Origin: Terriglobia bacterium
GTDB lineage: Bacteria; Acidobacteriota; Terriglobia; Terriglobales; Acidobacteriaceae
Reading direction: 5' to 3'
Assembly (NCBI GenBank): GCA_021324365.1
Contig: JAJPJE010000061.1
Coordinates: forward strand, 21,210-85,209
DNA length: 64,000 bases
Shown here: positions 35,170 to 48,869 of the stretch, one piece after another
Position numbering within the stretch: the first letter of the stretch is position 1
Layout of the letters: every line of letters begins with the position of its first letter
Made by a program: the position numbers and the translations under genes
The notes under the pieces: generated by a model
Database searches by the model: none
Told to the model about the DNA's origin: nothing
The model's input: only the letters and a program-made list of their open reading frames with translations

Positions 35170-36606
35170 ATGCCGGACCTGATGTCCATCTACGCCCCGA
35201 AGAACCGCATGCGCATGCTGCTGCTCGCGGGTGCGTTCATCGCCTTGGTTGCGGTGATCGACTGGGTAACAAAGCCGTACCTTTCCCTCGGTTTCCTTTA
35301 TCTGTTCCCGATGATCATCGTCGGCGGTTTTCTGACGCGGCCTCAGATAGTGGGTGTTGCGCTGGTATGCTCCGCGTTGCAGGAGAGCTTCAGCAATCTT
35401 CCACCATCGGAAGCCATTACGCGTCTTTTCATGGCGTCGATCGGTTTCATCGGGACGGGCCTCTTCGTCTCAGAGATTATCCGCAAACGGCAGATTGCGC
35501 TGGAACATGTTGAGGAGGTTGAAAGCCAGATTAAGCTGCGGCAGGAAGCTGAGGAACAACTGCGTATCCTGGTGGAAAGCAGTCCCGCGGCGATTGTGAC
35601 TATCGATGCTTCGGGGCAGATCCTGCTCGCAAACGAAGCCGCACAACAATTGCTCGCTCCGGGCGCGAAGACGGTCGTGAGCCTCGATATCTCAGAGTTC
35701 CTTCCCGCCCTGCAGGGGGTGGTTCAAGCGCAACATCCAAGGCACTTCCGAACCGCTTTGCAATGCCGCGGAAGACGTGCCAACGGCGAAGTGTTTCTTG
35801 CGGCAGCCTGGTTCTCCACGTACCAGACGATGCTCGGTCCGCGGCTGGCCGCCATCATTGTGGATTTATCGGAAGACTTGCGCGATCGCGAGGATCTTAG
35901 TCTCGATTACCTGCTGAAGAATGCGCGCATTCTTATGTCCGCGGTGTCACACGAGATTCGAAACTTGTGCGGGGCTGTGATGGTGGTCAGCAAAAACCTG
36001 GCAAAGCTGCCAGCTTTGCAGAACAACGAGGATTTCGCCGCGCTGGGGACGCTCATAGCAGGTCTTGAGAAACTGTCTTCAATGGAACTGCAACCTGCTG
36101 GGGCCGAGCAACTTAGGACGTTGGAGATATCGTCGGTATTGGACGAATTGCGTATTCTCATTGAGCCCGCCTATCAGGACGACGGGATTCGAACGAATTG
36201 GCATGTGGAGAATGATCTTCCACTCGTCTTCGGGGAGCGGTATGGGCTGCAGCAAGTGTTTCTGAATGTCACTCGTAACAGCCAGAGAGCTATGCAAACC
36301 GTTCAGGAAAAGGTGCTGACCATCAGCACCCAAGTTGAGCCCGACCGAGTCGTGATACGTTTCGAGGATTCGGGAACCGGAATTCGTTCTGCCGAAAATC
36401 TGTTCCGTCCTTTTCAACGAGACGCAAAAGCAGCAGGTCTTGGACTCTACGTTTCTAGGGCAATCCTGAGGAGCTATCGCGGAGACATTTCTTTCGAACC
36501 GCGAGAGCGTGGTTGCTGCTTTGCGGTAACCCTCGCTCGAGTGCCAAGTGACGACGAACTACATGAGCGGAGCGCTGCCGGTGAACATACGACTCCTGCT
36601 CATTGA
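35170..36606 (+). CDS. Membrane sensor histidine kinase with PAS domain
   Basis: The protein is 478 residues from the ATG at 35170. It has three or four N-terminal transmembrane helices (about residues 12-105), a short coiled coil (about 112-135), a PAS domain (about 135-240: ILVESSPAAIVTIDASGQIL), a dimerisation helix with the phospho-acceptor in SAVSHEIRN (His about 261) and a C-terminal HATPase domain (RFEDSGTGIR as G1 box, GLGLYVSRAILRSYRGD as G2/F). It should autophosphorylate and pass phosphate to the overlapping NarL-type regulator. A TTG at 35092 with a better ribosome site is an alternative start. The signal sensed is unknown. Confidence 0.88.
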   Translation: MPDLMSIYAPKNRMRMLLLAGAFIALVAVIDWVTKPYLSLGFLYLFPMIIVGGFLTRPQIVGVALVCSALQESFSNLPPSEAITRLFMASIGFIGTGLFVSEIIRKRQIALEHVEEVESQIKLRQEAEEQLRILVESSPAAIVTIDASGQILLANEAAQQLLAPGAKTVVSLDISEFLPALQGVVQAQHPRHFRTALQCRGRRANGEVFLAAAWFSTYQTMLGPRLAAIIVDLSEDLRDREDLSLDYLLKNARILMSAVSHEIRNLCGAVMVVSKNLAKLPALQNNEDFAALGTLIAGLEKLSSMELQPAGAEQLRTLEISSVLDELRILIEPAYQDDGIRTNWHVENDLPLVFGERYGLQQVFLNVTRNSQRAMQTVQEKVLTISTQVEPDRVVIRFEDSGTGIRSAENLFRPFQRDAKAAGLGLYVSRAILRSYRGDISFEPRERGCCFAVTLARVPSDDELHERSAAGEHTTPAH

Positions 36607-37213
36607 CGATCACACTCTATTCCGTGAGGGCGTGGTTCGACTCCTGCACTCGGAACCCGACTTCGAGGTCGTTGGCAATGTCGGTACGATTGACGAAGCG
36701 CTGCAGGCGCTGCGCTCGTATGAGATCGACATTGTTCTACTCGACTGGGATCTGGGCGAGGAAAATGGCAAGCAATTCATGGATCGCGCGCACGCCGCTG
36801 GCTTTCAAGGCAAGGTTCTGCTGGTGACCGGCGGAGTCAGCTATGCGCAAGCAGCCGAACTCCTGAAGGCTGGCGTTGCCGGAGTATTCATGAAGCACAA
36901 TTCTCCGGTGTTGCTAGTTCAGGGCCTTCGTGAGGTCGCCGCCGGGAAAGTATGGTTTGAACAGGATTTCATTCAGAAAGCGATGCGGAGCGCGCGCACC
37001 GCGGAGAGTCATAATCGGAAATTTACTGAGCGGGAGCGCCAGGTTCTGTCGCTGGTGTTCGAAGGACTCGCCAATAAGGAAATCGCGGACAAGCTGAACA
37101 TTTCCGAAAGTTCCGTTAAAGCTGCCCTGCAACAGCTCTTTTCCAAAACCGGCGTGAGAACAAGAAGCCAGTTGGTCCGCATTGCGCTCGAACAATATCG
37201 CGACCAGATATGA
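36563..37213 (+). CDS. NarL/FixJ-family response regulator
   Basis: The 216-residue protein has a receiver domain (about 8-125) with LLIDDHTLFREGV (acidic pocket), phosphorylatable Asp in IVLLDWDLGEENG, the conserved Thr in VLLVTGG and Lys in VFMKHN. The C-terminal LuxR-type HTH reads FTERERQVLSLVFEGLANKE and NISESSVKAALQQLF. It overlaps the end of the kinase gene by about 44 bp; a GTG at 36581 with GGAG in front is an alternative start giving a shorter overlap. Cognate partner of the preceding kinase. Candidate targets are the flanking czc and glycosidase operons. Confidence 0.9.
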   Translation: MSGALPVNIRLLLIDDHTLFREGVVRLLHSEPDFEVVGNVGTIDEALQALRSYEIDIVLLDWDLGEENGKQFMDRAHAAGFQGKVLLVTGGVSYAQAAELLKAGVAGVFMKHNSPVLLVQGLREVAAGKVWFEQDFIQKAMRSARTAESHNRKFTERERQVLSLVFEGLANKEIADKLNISESSVKAALQQLFSKTGVRTRSQLVRIALEQYRDQI

Positions 37214-37229
37214 CCCTGGGACGTTTACA

Positions 37230-39620
37230 TCATTCGTAGCGATGAAAGTGACCAGGACTTGTCTTTAACCGTTGATCGAGCACCAGGGCCTGGCCTGGCA
37301 TGATCTCGGCTTCAGTCGACGCACCTGCATACGTAATCCGATATTTCTTTGTGACAGCCGATTGCAGCTTAATCTCAGTAAGGCGTCCGCCCTCCCAAAC
37401 GATGTCGACTTTGGCTCCGCCACGCACGCGCACTCCTTTCAGGCTGCCGCTGGGCCATTGCCGCGGGAGCGCAGGCAGCACCAGGATTTCATCGGGAGTA
37501 CTCTGGATCAGCATCTCCGTAATCGCGGCAGGACCACCCAGGTTTCCGTCAATCTGAAAAGGCGGGCAGAGATCGAACATGTTGGGCAACGTGCTGGTGT
37601 TTATCAAAATCTTGAGGTTGTTATATGCGTGCTCAGGATTTTGAAGACGCGCCCAGAGCGCAATCCTCCATACAGTGGACCAGCCGGTACCACCATCCCC
37701 CCGCAGTTCGAGGCTTTTCTTTGCGGCGGCGGCGAGTTCGGGAGTGCGCTCAAGGCTGATGTCATGTCCCGGATAGAGTGAGTACAGGTGCGACACATGC
37801 CTGTGATTTGGTTCGACTTCGGTGTAGTCCTGAATCCATTCTTGCAGTTGCCCGCGCTTGCCGACCTGCAGTGGAGGCAAGCGTTGCTCAGTGCGAGCCA
37901 ATTCCGAGCGGAAATCAGCGTCGATTCCAAGGATTTCGGCAGCGTCTCTGCAGTTCTGGAAGAGCTCGCGAATAAGCTCGATATCCATTGTGGGCGCGTA
38001 GGTCAGATTATGTTTCCCGCCATTCAGGAGGTATTGATTTTCCGGAGAAGTTGAAGGATTGGTGACTGAGCGACCGCCAACCGGCGTTCCGGTAGGTGCC
38101 GTTACGAGAAAGCCGAGTACAAATTGTGCAGCTTCCTTCATCGCGGGATACGCTTGTTGCCGTAGGAACTGCTGATCTCCGCTGAAGCTGTAGTGGTCCC
38201 ACATCTGGTTGGCCAGCCATACGCCTCCCATCGGCCAGATACCCCATGGGCCATCAACCGGCGTAGTAGCACGCCAGATATCCGTATTGTGGTGCAAGAC
38301 CCATCCGTTGCTGTGGTAATACACGCGAGCTGTTTCGGCACCGGTCACGCGCAGATCGCGAATTAAATCCCAGAGGGGTTCTTCGGTTTCCCAAAGGTTT
38401 CCGGCGTCCGCTTGCCAGTAATTCATTTCCAGGTTGATGTTTGTCGTCCATTTACTGCTCCAGGCGGGACGCAGGTCCTCATTCCAAATTCCCTGAAGGT
38501 TAGCGGGCTGACCGCCCGGACGGGAGGAAGAGATCAGCAGATAGCGCCCGAATTCATAGTAGAGGGCGAGCAGGCTGGGATCATCGTTCGCGGCAAAACT
38601 CTTGATGCGCAGATCTGTGCTCTCAGTGGAACGATTTTCGCCAAGGTTGAGCTGCACCCGCGAGAACAGCCGGTTGAAATCCTCGACATGCCTCAGCCGC
38701 AAATCGTCATACGAGTGCCTCGAGGCTCGTTGCAGGTATTCTCTTGCAGTGGCAAAAGCATCGCCACTGATGTCGTGATAATCCCTGAAGCTGGTTGCGT
38801 TACTGAAAAGGATGGTAACAGAATTTGCGCCGCTGATTTCCAGATGTCCGTCCTCGGCACGAACGGAACCGCCATCCGGCAACACCTTCAGCACCGCCGC
38901 GAAACGCATCCCAGGCTGATTCCACGAGCCCGTCCAGGAAAACGGCGGATTCTTGCGCGGTTGAATCTGGCCGGTCAACAGTAAGCTGTCCTTTCCGGCG
39001 CTTTCAACTTTGGTTCCCTCCTGCGGAGAATCCATGCCGAGCGTGAAGGTGATCTGCCCGTGCTGGCTCGCCGTCACCCGCATCACGAGTACCTGGTCGG
39101 GGTACGATATGAATGCTTCGCGCTGAAAAGTTACAGCGCCCGCTTTGTATTTTGTTTCGGCGATTGCGTCGTCCAGTCGGAGTTCGCGATGGTAGCCCGT
39201 GACTTCGCGGTGTTCCAAGAAATGCAATCGCAGATCGCAAAAAGGCTGATAGGGCATGAGCAGCTTTGGTTTGCCCATCATGCTTTCTGAAACCTTCTCA
39301 GCCTCATCGATCTTGCCTTCAAAGATCAGTCGCCGGATCTCATCAAGGTGAGCATAGGCATCGGCGTTTGTATAGTCATGCGGACCGCCTCCCCACAACG
39401 TGTCCTCATTGATCTGCAGGCGTTCATCTTCGGTTCCGCCGAAAACCATTGCACCGATACGTCCGTTCCCCAGTGGGAGAGCCTCCGTCCATTTCGTCGC
39501 GGGTTTGTCGTAGGTGAGTTTGAGATCGGAGCCGGAGGCGCCACTAGCCGCGTTCAATGCAGTTCCAGCAATCAGAATGACGATGAAACTCACCCGCGAA
39601 GGCATTTGTCGATGCAGCAA
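37230..39620 (-). CDS. GH95 alpha-L-fucosidase / alpha-L-galactosidase
   Basis: The protein of about 796 residues is a secreted retaining-fold, inverting GH95 enzyme. The N-terminal segment has WTEALPLGNGRIGAMVFGG and QINEDTLWGGGPHDYTN, diagnostic for GH95. The (alpha/alpha)6 domain includes LQGIWNEDLRPAWSSKWTTN, NLEMNYWQADAGNL and the late HRHVSHLYSLYPG. It removes terminal alpha-1,2-fucose or L-galactose from xyloglucan or similar glycans in the periplasm. A TTG at 39620 preceded by GGGAGGAG at six bases is the likely start; an ATG at 39605 is the alternative. Last of four genes reading leftward in a hemicellulose operon. Confidence 0.92.
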   Translation of the reverse strand: MLHRQMPSRVSFIVILIAGTALNAASGASGSDLKLTYDKPATKWTEALPLGNGRIGAMVFGGTEDERLQINEDTLWGGGPHDYTNADAYAHLDEIRRLIFEGKIDEAEKVSESMMGKPKLLMPYQPFCDLRLHFLEHREVTGYHRELRLDDAIAETKYKAGAVTFQREAFISYPDQVLVMRVTASQHGQITFTLGMDSPQEGTKVESAGKDSLLLTGQIQPRKNPPFSWTGSWNQPGMRFAAVLKVLPDGGSVRAEDGHLEISGANSVTILFSNATSFRDYHDISGDAFATAREYLQRASRHSYDDLRLRHVEDFNRLFSRVQLNLGENRSTESTDLRIKSFAANDDPSLLALYYEFGRYLLISSSRPGGQPANLQGIWNEDLRPAWSSKWTTNINLEMNYWQADAGNLWETEEPLWDLIRDLRVTGAETARVYYHSNGWVLHHNTDIWRATTPVDGPWGIWPMGGVWLANQMWDHYSFSGDQQFLRQQAYPAMKEAAQFVLGFLVTAPTGTPVGGRSVTNPSTSPENQYLLNGGKHNLTYAPTMDIELIRELFQNCRDAAEILGIDADFRSELARTEQRLPPLQVGKRGQLQEWIQDYTEVEPNHRHVSHLYSLYPGHDISLERTPELAAAAKKSLELRGDGGTGWSTVWRIALWARLQNPEHAYNNLKILINTSTLPNMFDLCPPFQIDGNLGGPAAITEMLIQSTPDEILVLPALPRQWPSGSLKGVRVRGGAKVDIVWEGGRLTEIKLQSAVTKKYRITYAGASTEAEIMPGQALVLDQRLKTSPGHFHRYE

Positions 39621-39677
39621 TGTTCTCCTCCCAAATGGTCGCGCAGGGCTGGCTTGCGGCACGCTTCAGAGTCGAAT

Positions 39678-41738
39678 CTATTGAAGCGGAAATGAATAAA
39701 TGCTGACACTGAACGGTGGGACCGACATTGAGTCCGGCACTGTTGTCAGGTCCTGTTCCTGCACTTCAACTCCTGGCTTCTGTCCTACCGTGATGGTCGC
39801 GTCAACACTCGCGGGCGCCATACGCCAGAGGTGCCCCTGGTTGGAGAGAGTAGTGCCCGCGATCGCGAGCTTCAGATTCTGCTCAGAATCCGATGGATTG
39901 AGCACTGCGAACGTCAAGCTCCTGCGATCGTCGCTCAAAGCTGCGCTTACATCCAGCGGATAGGTATCGCTACCGGGATTAACAGCGGGCTGATCTCCTC
40001 CAGCAGGGTAAATCGGCTTGGGCTGAGGCGAATTTCCAGATACTTGCACCGGAATCGTGCCGAAATGATCGCGATACATCTTGAACAGCAGTCCCGTCGG
40101 ATTCAGAACCGCATCTGTCCGATTCTCGCTCATCATAGCCGTTGCGAATGTAAACGCGCCCAGTTGGTACAGGTCGGAATGACGAAACATCTCATGAAAC
40201 GCCCACGCGTATGCCGGAACAACTTTGTACGAATTCGGTGGAGCACCGATATAGGCCCATTCATCCAGACTGATAGGCACCGGCTTTGCTCTGAGCGCCG
40301 GAATTCGTTTCAGATATTCCTGATAATGCTCGTACTTCACACGAACCTGGGTGGCGGGTGCGCGCTCCCATTCAATCAGCGGTTGGTTTTCAATCTTGAC
40401 CTTCTTGCCCTGTGCAATATCAAAGCGCTGATTGCTGGTGGAATAGAAATGCTCACTGATCAGATCCATGTTGTTGAGACAATGGGCAAGGAGATTGCCG
40501 CTCCAGTCGCCTGCAGAAAGGTAGTCCGGTACGATCTGCCCATTGAGGCGCTTTGCCTGTAGCGAGCCGGTCATCGCATCAGGCATCGCTCCGGCAGCGA
40601 TGAGCTTGATGCTGGGATCGACCTTCCTCATTGCCGTCGCGAACATATCGTGTTTCAGTTCCCACTGTGCGACGGGCATGAAGCCCAGCTGCCATTCGCC
40701 CCAGGGTTCATTGCCAACGCCCCAGAACTTCACGTGGTAAGGCTCCAGATGACCATTCGCAGCACGCCATTTCCCCATCGGCGTGGTTGCTGCACCATTC
40801 ACATATTCGACAAGTTGGGCGGCGGACCACTCATCGCCGAAACCTCCATTCACCGTGATATAAGGCTCGACATCGAGCAGGCGGCAGAGCGTTAGGAATT
40901 CGTCCGTCCCTACGTCGTTAGGCTGAACCGCATGCCAAACGGGATCCATGATCGGTGGACGCTTGTCTGGATCGCCAACTGCATTTCGCCATTCATATCC
41001 AGAAACGAAGTTGCCTCCGGGAAAACGATAGACCCCCGAATGCAGCTGCTTCAGTGCAGCGATTACTTCTGCGCGAAAGCCATATACATTGTCGCCGGGC
41101 ATCAACGAAACAGCGCCCACATGAAATGAACCATTGCCAGTGCTCACGATTTCCAGACGCCCATCGTCAGTGTCAGCTTTCGGTTGGAAATCCAGGTAAA
41201 CCTTTCGATAGACAGGACCAACTTTCGTTACGATAGCGGTCTGACGGTCGGTCGCGCCGGTACCCCAGACGAGGCTGACCTTCACTGTGGTTCCAGGTGT
41301 GCCCGCCAGAACGATGCGGCCCTTGTATGACTTTCCTTTCCGCAGCGCCAACCCAGACTGCTGGATTCCATGCGCTTCAGTAGCACTCAGCTTGATGATC
41401 GGCGTGTGATCCCCGACGTATGGATGGTCGGTGTCCATCACTACAAACTCGTCGGCGCCGATCGGCATCCAGTGACGAACAGTCATGCGTCTCCAACTGG
41501 GGCCGCTAGGCTCCGCCGGTGGGTGCGAAGTGATCGGAAAATAGAACTTCCGGTCATCAAGCATTTCAGCCCAGATGTTGTTATTAACGATGCCGCCGAT
41601 GTGCTCCAGGAATTGGCCGTAGATATACTTCGAGATGGGAGCGCCTGTTTTGGATGCGTCAATCGTTGCGCGAACAGGCTGAGATTGGGCTGTAGCAAAT
41701 GATGAGAAGAACAATACCGCCAATACGACCTGCATCAT
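39678..41738 (-). CDS. GH51 alpha-L-arabinofuranosidase
   Basis: The 686-residue protein has a signal peptide (MMQVVLAVLFFSSFATAQ) and a GH51 TIM barrel with C-terminal beta domain. Typical motifs are ISKYIYGQFLEHIGG near the N-terminus, FRFPGGNFVSGYEW-like (here YRFPGGNFVSGYEWRNAVG), the acid/base Glu in WGVGNEPWGEWQ and the region of the nucleophile in ISLDEWAYIGAP. A CBM4-like insert (about 100-215) follows the first barrel strand. It releases L-arabinofuranose from arabinan or arabinoxylan; the product fits the araDAB genes at 20.9-24.7 kb. It lies between the SASA esterase and GH95 genes. Confidence 0.93.
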   Translation of the reverse strand: MMQVVLAVLFFSSFATAQSQPVRATIDASKTGAPISKYIYGQFLEHIGGIVNNNIWAEMLDDRKFYFPITSHPPAEPSGPSWRRMTVRHWMPIGADEFVVMDTDHPYVGDHTPIIKLSATEAHGIQQSGLALRKGKSYKGRIVLAGTPGTTVKVSLVWGTGATDRQTAIVTKVGPVYRKVYLDFQPKADTDDGRLEIVSTGNGSFHVGAVSLMPGDNVYGFRAEVIAALKQLHSGVYRFPGGNFVSGYEWRNAVGDPDKRPPIMDPVWHAVQPNDVGTDEFLTLCRLLDVEPYITVNGGFGDEWSAAQLVEYVNGAATTPMGKWRAANGHLEPYHVKFWGVGNEPWGEWQLGFMPVAQWELKHDMFATAMRKVDPSIKLIAAGAMPDAMTGSLQAKRLNGQIVPDYLSAGDWSGNLLAHCLNNMDLISEHFYSTSNQRFDIAQGKKVKIENQPLIEWERAPATQVRVKYEHYQEYLKRIPALRAKPVPISLDEWAYIGAPPNSYKVVPAYAWAFHEMFRHSDLYQLGAFTFATAMMSENRTDAVLNPTGLLFKMYRDHFGTIPVQVSGNSPQPKPIYPAGGDQPAVNPGSDTYPLDVSAALSDDRRSLTFAVLNPSDSEQNLKLAIAGTTLSNQGHLWRMAPASVDATITVGQKPGVEVQEQDLTTVPDSMSVPPFSVSIYSFPLQ

Positions 41739-41811
41739 GACAGCGGAATTCTTCGCTTTTTCACGCAAGGTAAGATCGCCTCCTGTTTCCAATTACTACG
41801 TTAATCTCTCA

Positions 41812-45349
<3,538 letters not shown>

Positions 45350-46888
45350 ATGCGTTGGCAACCGGTTCTAACACTTACTTATGCAGTATTCGCATTGATT
45401 TCGTGTACTTGGGCCCAGCAACGCGATAACTGCGCAAGTCTGCTGAATTTTAAGATGCCTGGCGTCGAGGTCACCAAGGCATCTGCAATCGCCGGAGGAA
45501 CAACAGAGCCGAATCCGTGGGGACCAGGACACAGCGCACCCATTCCGGCGTATTGCCGCGTCGAAGGCGTGATAGATCGCCGTACCGGAGTTGGCGGTGA
45601 AGAGTTTGGGATCCGTTTTGCACTGGCGATGCCTGCTCACTGGAATGGCGATTTTCTTATGCAGGGCGGTGGCGGCAGCAATGGTGTTGTGATGCCGCCG
45701 CTCGGACTCAATGCAGCAGGAGATAAGCCCGCGCTCATGCGTGGGTTCGCGGTGGTCAGCACGGACACCGGACACCAGAGCCATCACCCGGGATTTGACT
45801 TCAGTTTTACAAAAGACCAGCAGGCATATCTCGACTTTGCCTATCTCGCTAACGCTAAGGTGGCAAACTTGGCGAAGCAACTGATCGCGGACTTCTACGG
45901 TAAGCCCGCAGCTTATTCTTATTTTTCCGGATGTTCTACCGGCGGCCGCGAAGGAATGATCCTGTCACAACGCTATCCCACGATATTTAACGGCATCATC
46001 TCCGGTGATCCGGCCATGCGTACTGGCCTCTCCAACCTGGCGATTGGAAAATGGATCCCTATCGCATTTAATCAGATTGCGCCGAAAGATGCAGAAGGCA
46101 AGCCAATCATTACTCAAGCCGTAACCGACGCCAACCGCAAATTGATCAAGGACGCGCTGCTGAAACAGTGCGACGCGAAAGACGGAGTTGCGGATGGTCT
46201 GATCTCAGATCCACTCGGCTGTGACTTTGACCCCGAAACGCTCGTTTGCAAGGACGGCCAAACCGATTCTTGTTTAGAACCGAAGAAGGCCGCTGCGATC
46301 AAGAAGGCTTTCGGTGGCCCGAAGACCTCGACGGGAGTTCAAGTCTATTCGGGGTTTCTCTACGATACAGGAATCACGGCATCGAGTCCGATCCGTGGTC
46401 TCCTTGTGCCAGGGCCAGGCATCTTCGGGCCCGCAACAACGGCGATGGAAGTCGACGTCGCGAAAGAAGCGCTTGCAGATATCCAGCCGCTGACCGATTC
46501 CACGGCGACAAATTTAACAACTTTTTCGGGCAGCGGAGGAAAGCTGATCTTCTACCACGGCGACAGCGATCCGTGGTTCTCAGCACTCGACACATTTGGA
46601 TATTACAAGGACATGGCCGCAGCGAATGGCGGGCTCGACTCGGTCCTGAAGTGGAGCCAGTTTTATTTCATACCCGGGATGGGCCATTGTGCCGGAGGTT
46701 CCTTCGATAGCTTCGACTTTCTAACTGCAATGGTGAACTGGGTGGAAAAGGGCACCGAGCCCACATCCGTGATTGCGACTGGCAAGGCATTTCCAGAGCG
46801 AAGCCGGCCCCTCTGTCCGTACCCGAAACATGCTCAGTACAAAGGACAGGGCAACACAGAAGACGCCAGGAACTTCGAGTGCCGTTGA
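45350..46888 (+). CDS. Tannase / feruloyl esterase family protein
   Basis: The 512-residue secreted serine esterase (signal peptide to about residue 22, ending TWAQ) has the tannase-family pattern: AYCRVEGVID, WNGDFLMQGGGGSNG, the nucleophile in YFSGCSTGGREGM (Ser about 196), GDPAMR, a Ca-binding-like loop with DAKDGVADGLISDPLGCDFDP, the Asp in YHGDSDPWFS and the His in MGHCAGG. It cleaves gallate or hydroxycinnamate esters on plant polymers. A GH39 gene follows with overlapping ends. Cysteines in the C-S-D/H-C arrangement support the disulfide that joins the triad in this family. Confidence 0.9.
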   Translation: MRWQPVLTLTYAVFALISCTWAQQRDNCASLLNFKMPGVEVTKASAIAGGTTEPNPWGPGHSAPIPAYCRVEGVIDRRTGVGGEEFGIRFALAMPAHWNGDFLMQGGGGSNGVVMPPLGLNAAGDKPALMRGFAVVSTDTGHQSHHPGFDFSFTKDQQAYLDFAYLANAKVANLAKQLIADFYGKPAAYSYFSGCSTGGREGMILSQRYPTIFNGIISGDPAMRTGLSNLAIGKWIPIAFNQIAPKDAEGKPIITQAVTDANRKLIKDALLKQCDAKDGVADGLISDPLGCDFDPETLVCKDGQTDSCLEPKKAAAIKKAFGGPKTSTGVQVYSGFLYDTGITASSPIRGLLVPGPGIFGPATTAMEVDVAKEALADIQPLTDSTATNLTTFSGSGGKLIFYHGDSDPWFSALDTFGYYKDMAAANGGLDSVLKWSQFYFIPGMGHCAGGSFDSFDFLTAMVNWVEKGTEPTSVIATGKAFPERSRPLCPYPKHAQYKGQGNTEDARNFECR

Positions 46889-48633
46889 TTTTGCGCGGAG
46901 ACTACGTCCCGCCTGCCCCACCGTCAATCTGCGTGCGAGGCTTACGCAAACTGTCGAGACGATTTGTCGGGGCAGGTTTTCTACGACTTGCGGCGTTGAT
47001 CCTCGCGTCGATGGGCGTGCTCGCTCAACAGCGGGTTACTATTACTGTCGACGCATCTCAGAACGTGGGCCGCTTCGAACCCGTGTGGGCGTGGGTCGGG
47101 CACGACGAGCCGAACTACACCTACAGTGACGAAGGCCGTGATCTTCTTACGAAGCTGTCCGCATCAAGTCCCTATCCGGTACACGATCGGACGCACAATC
47201 TCCTGACCTCGGGTGATGGCACGCCATCTTTGAAGTGGGGCTCGACGAATGCCTTCACTCGTGACGCGACAGGAAAGCCGATTTACAACTGGACGATCAT
47301 CGACAAGATCTTTGACACCTATAAAGCAACGGGTATAACTCCGCTCGTCGAAATCGGCTTTATGCCCGAGGCGCTGTCCAGTCATCCGGAGCCCTATCAG
47401 CATCATTGGCCGGCGGACTTTTCAACTGGCTGGTCTTATCCTCCTAAGAACTACAACGAATGGTCGGAACTTGTTTACCAATGGGTCCGGCACATGGTGA
47501 ATCGCTACGGCGCGCCTGAAGTCGGCAAATGGCAATGGGAGGTCTGGAACGAGCCAGACATCTTTTACTGGCATGGAACCGAGCAGGAATATTTCAAGCT
47601 CTACGACTACACCGTCTCCGCAGTCAGGCGCGCGTTGCCGGTGGCCCGTGTAGGCGGCCCAGCTACCACCGGTCCGGCAAACGAGCGGGCCGCCAAGTTT
47701 CTTCGCGACTTTCTGGAGCACTGTGCCGGCGGCCAAAACTATGCGACGGGAAAGAGGAGCATTCCGCTCGATTTCATCTCGTTCCATGCTAAGGGCAATG
47801 CAGACTTGGTGAATGGGCATGTTCAGTTGAATATCGGAGCAAACCTAAGAGACGTCGACCGTGGATTTGCCATCATCGAACAGTTCCCGACACTGCGTCG
47901 ATTGCCGGTGATCCTCAGCGAGTCCGATCCGGAGTCTTGCGCGGCCTGCGATGCGACTTCCCATCCGCAAAATGCATATCGCCTCACGTCACAATATGCC
48001 AGTTATCAGGCTGAACTGATTCATAACACCCTTGCGCTCGCCGAAAAGCACCACATTAACCTGGAAGGCTCGGTCGCGTGGGCATTCACATTTCCCGGTC
48101 AGCCAATTTTTGCTGGGCTTCGGTCCTTAACTACCCACGAGATCGATTTGCCTCTGCTGAATCTCTATCGGATGTTCGGCCAGATGAGCGGCGAGCGTGT
48201 CGTCGCGGAGAGTACTGGTTCGGTCGATCTGAATGATGTGCTGCAGTCGAGTGTTCGATCGGAATCAGACGTAAGCGTGATTGCCACTCGCGACAGCCGC
48301 CGAATAAACGTCCTGGTCTGGAATTACAGCGACGAAGCAACCGACCCTCCGCCCACGGAAATCCATCTCGTGCTGAAAGGATTGCCAAAAAGTGTGGCAG
48401 CCATCCTACTACTCGAAGACCGCGTGGATCACGATCACAGCAATGCCTACACCGCGTGGCAGAGAATGGAGTCGCCCCAGAATCCCTCCGATGCGCAGCG
48501 TCAGGAATTAAAAGGAGCGGGCCAACTCCAATTGTTCGAGTCGCCGCGCTGGCTCCAAGCACATCATGACGAGGTCGAGGTCACATTTACCGAGCCCCTG
48601 GAGGGCGTATCGCTCCTGACATTTACCTGGTGA
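46879..48633 (+). CDS. GH39 beta-xylosidase-like glycosidase
   Basis: The protein of up to 584 residues has a membrane-targeting region (LRLAALILASMGVLAQQ, about residues 34-50) and a GH39 TIM barrel. Diagnostic are FEPVWAWVGHDEPNY, YPVHDRTHNLLTSGDGTPSL, the acid/base in WEVWNEPDIFYW and the nucleophile probably in LPVILSESDPE. It presumably releases xylose or related sugars. The annotated GTG at 46879 overlaps the esterase stop by 10 bp; the long leader before the signal helix suggests the true start may lie slightly downstream. Operon partner of the tannase-like gene. Confidence 0.88.
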   Translation: MPLILRGDYVPPAPPSICVRGLRKLSRRFVGAGFLRLAALILASMGVLAQQRVTITVDASQNVGRFEPVWAWVGHDEPNYTYSDEGRDLLTKLSASSPYPVHDRTHNLLTSGDGTPSLKWGSTNAFTRDATGKPIYNWTIIDKIFDTYKATGITPLVEIGFMPEALSSHPEPYQHHWPADFSTGWSYPPKNYNEWSELVYQWVRHMVNRYGAPEVGKWQWEVWNEPDIFYWHGTEQEYFKLYDYTVSAVRRALPVARVGGPATTGPANERAAKFLRDFLEHCAGGQNYATGKRSIPLDFISFHAKGNADLVNGHVQLNIGANLRDVDRGFAIIEQFPTLRRLPVILSESDPESCAACDATSHPQNAYRLTSQYASYQAELIHNTLALAEKHHINLEGSVAWAFTFPGQPIFAGLRSLTTHEIDLPLLNLYRMFGQMSGERVVAESTGSVDLNDVLQSSVRSESDVSVIATRDSRRINVLVWNYSDEATDPPPTEIHLVLKGLPKSVAAILLLEDRVDHDHSNAYTAWQRMESPQNPSDAQRQELKGAGQLQLFESPRWLQAHHDEVEVTFTEPLEGVSLLTFTW

Positions 48634-48869
48634 GCTTCGCACAAAGTTACCTCCCGGCAAATGTCGTAACCGGCCTCGACACGCAAACGCAAACTCTGTT
48701 CCGCCCGGTCCGAAGGCCCATTAGGACGACTCAGACCTTGCATTCCTCTCCTCCCGCGAGATGGGGAAGGCCGAATGTCCAGAGAAGCGCGGAAGAGAAG
48801 TTGGCGATCGTGTTTGAATTTTCTACTCGCCCGTGTTCAGCAAGAACACCAACGCATGCCCCGTCTTTT
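48634..48869. other. Convergent intergenic region
   Basis: Between the GH39 gene and the convergent TolC-like gene I see no gene, clear terminator or repeat. Confidence 0.5.
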
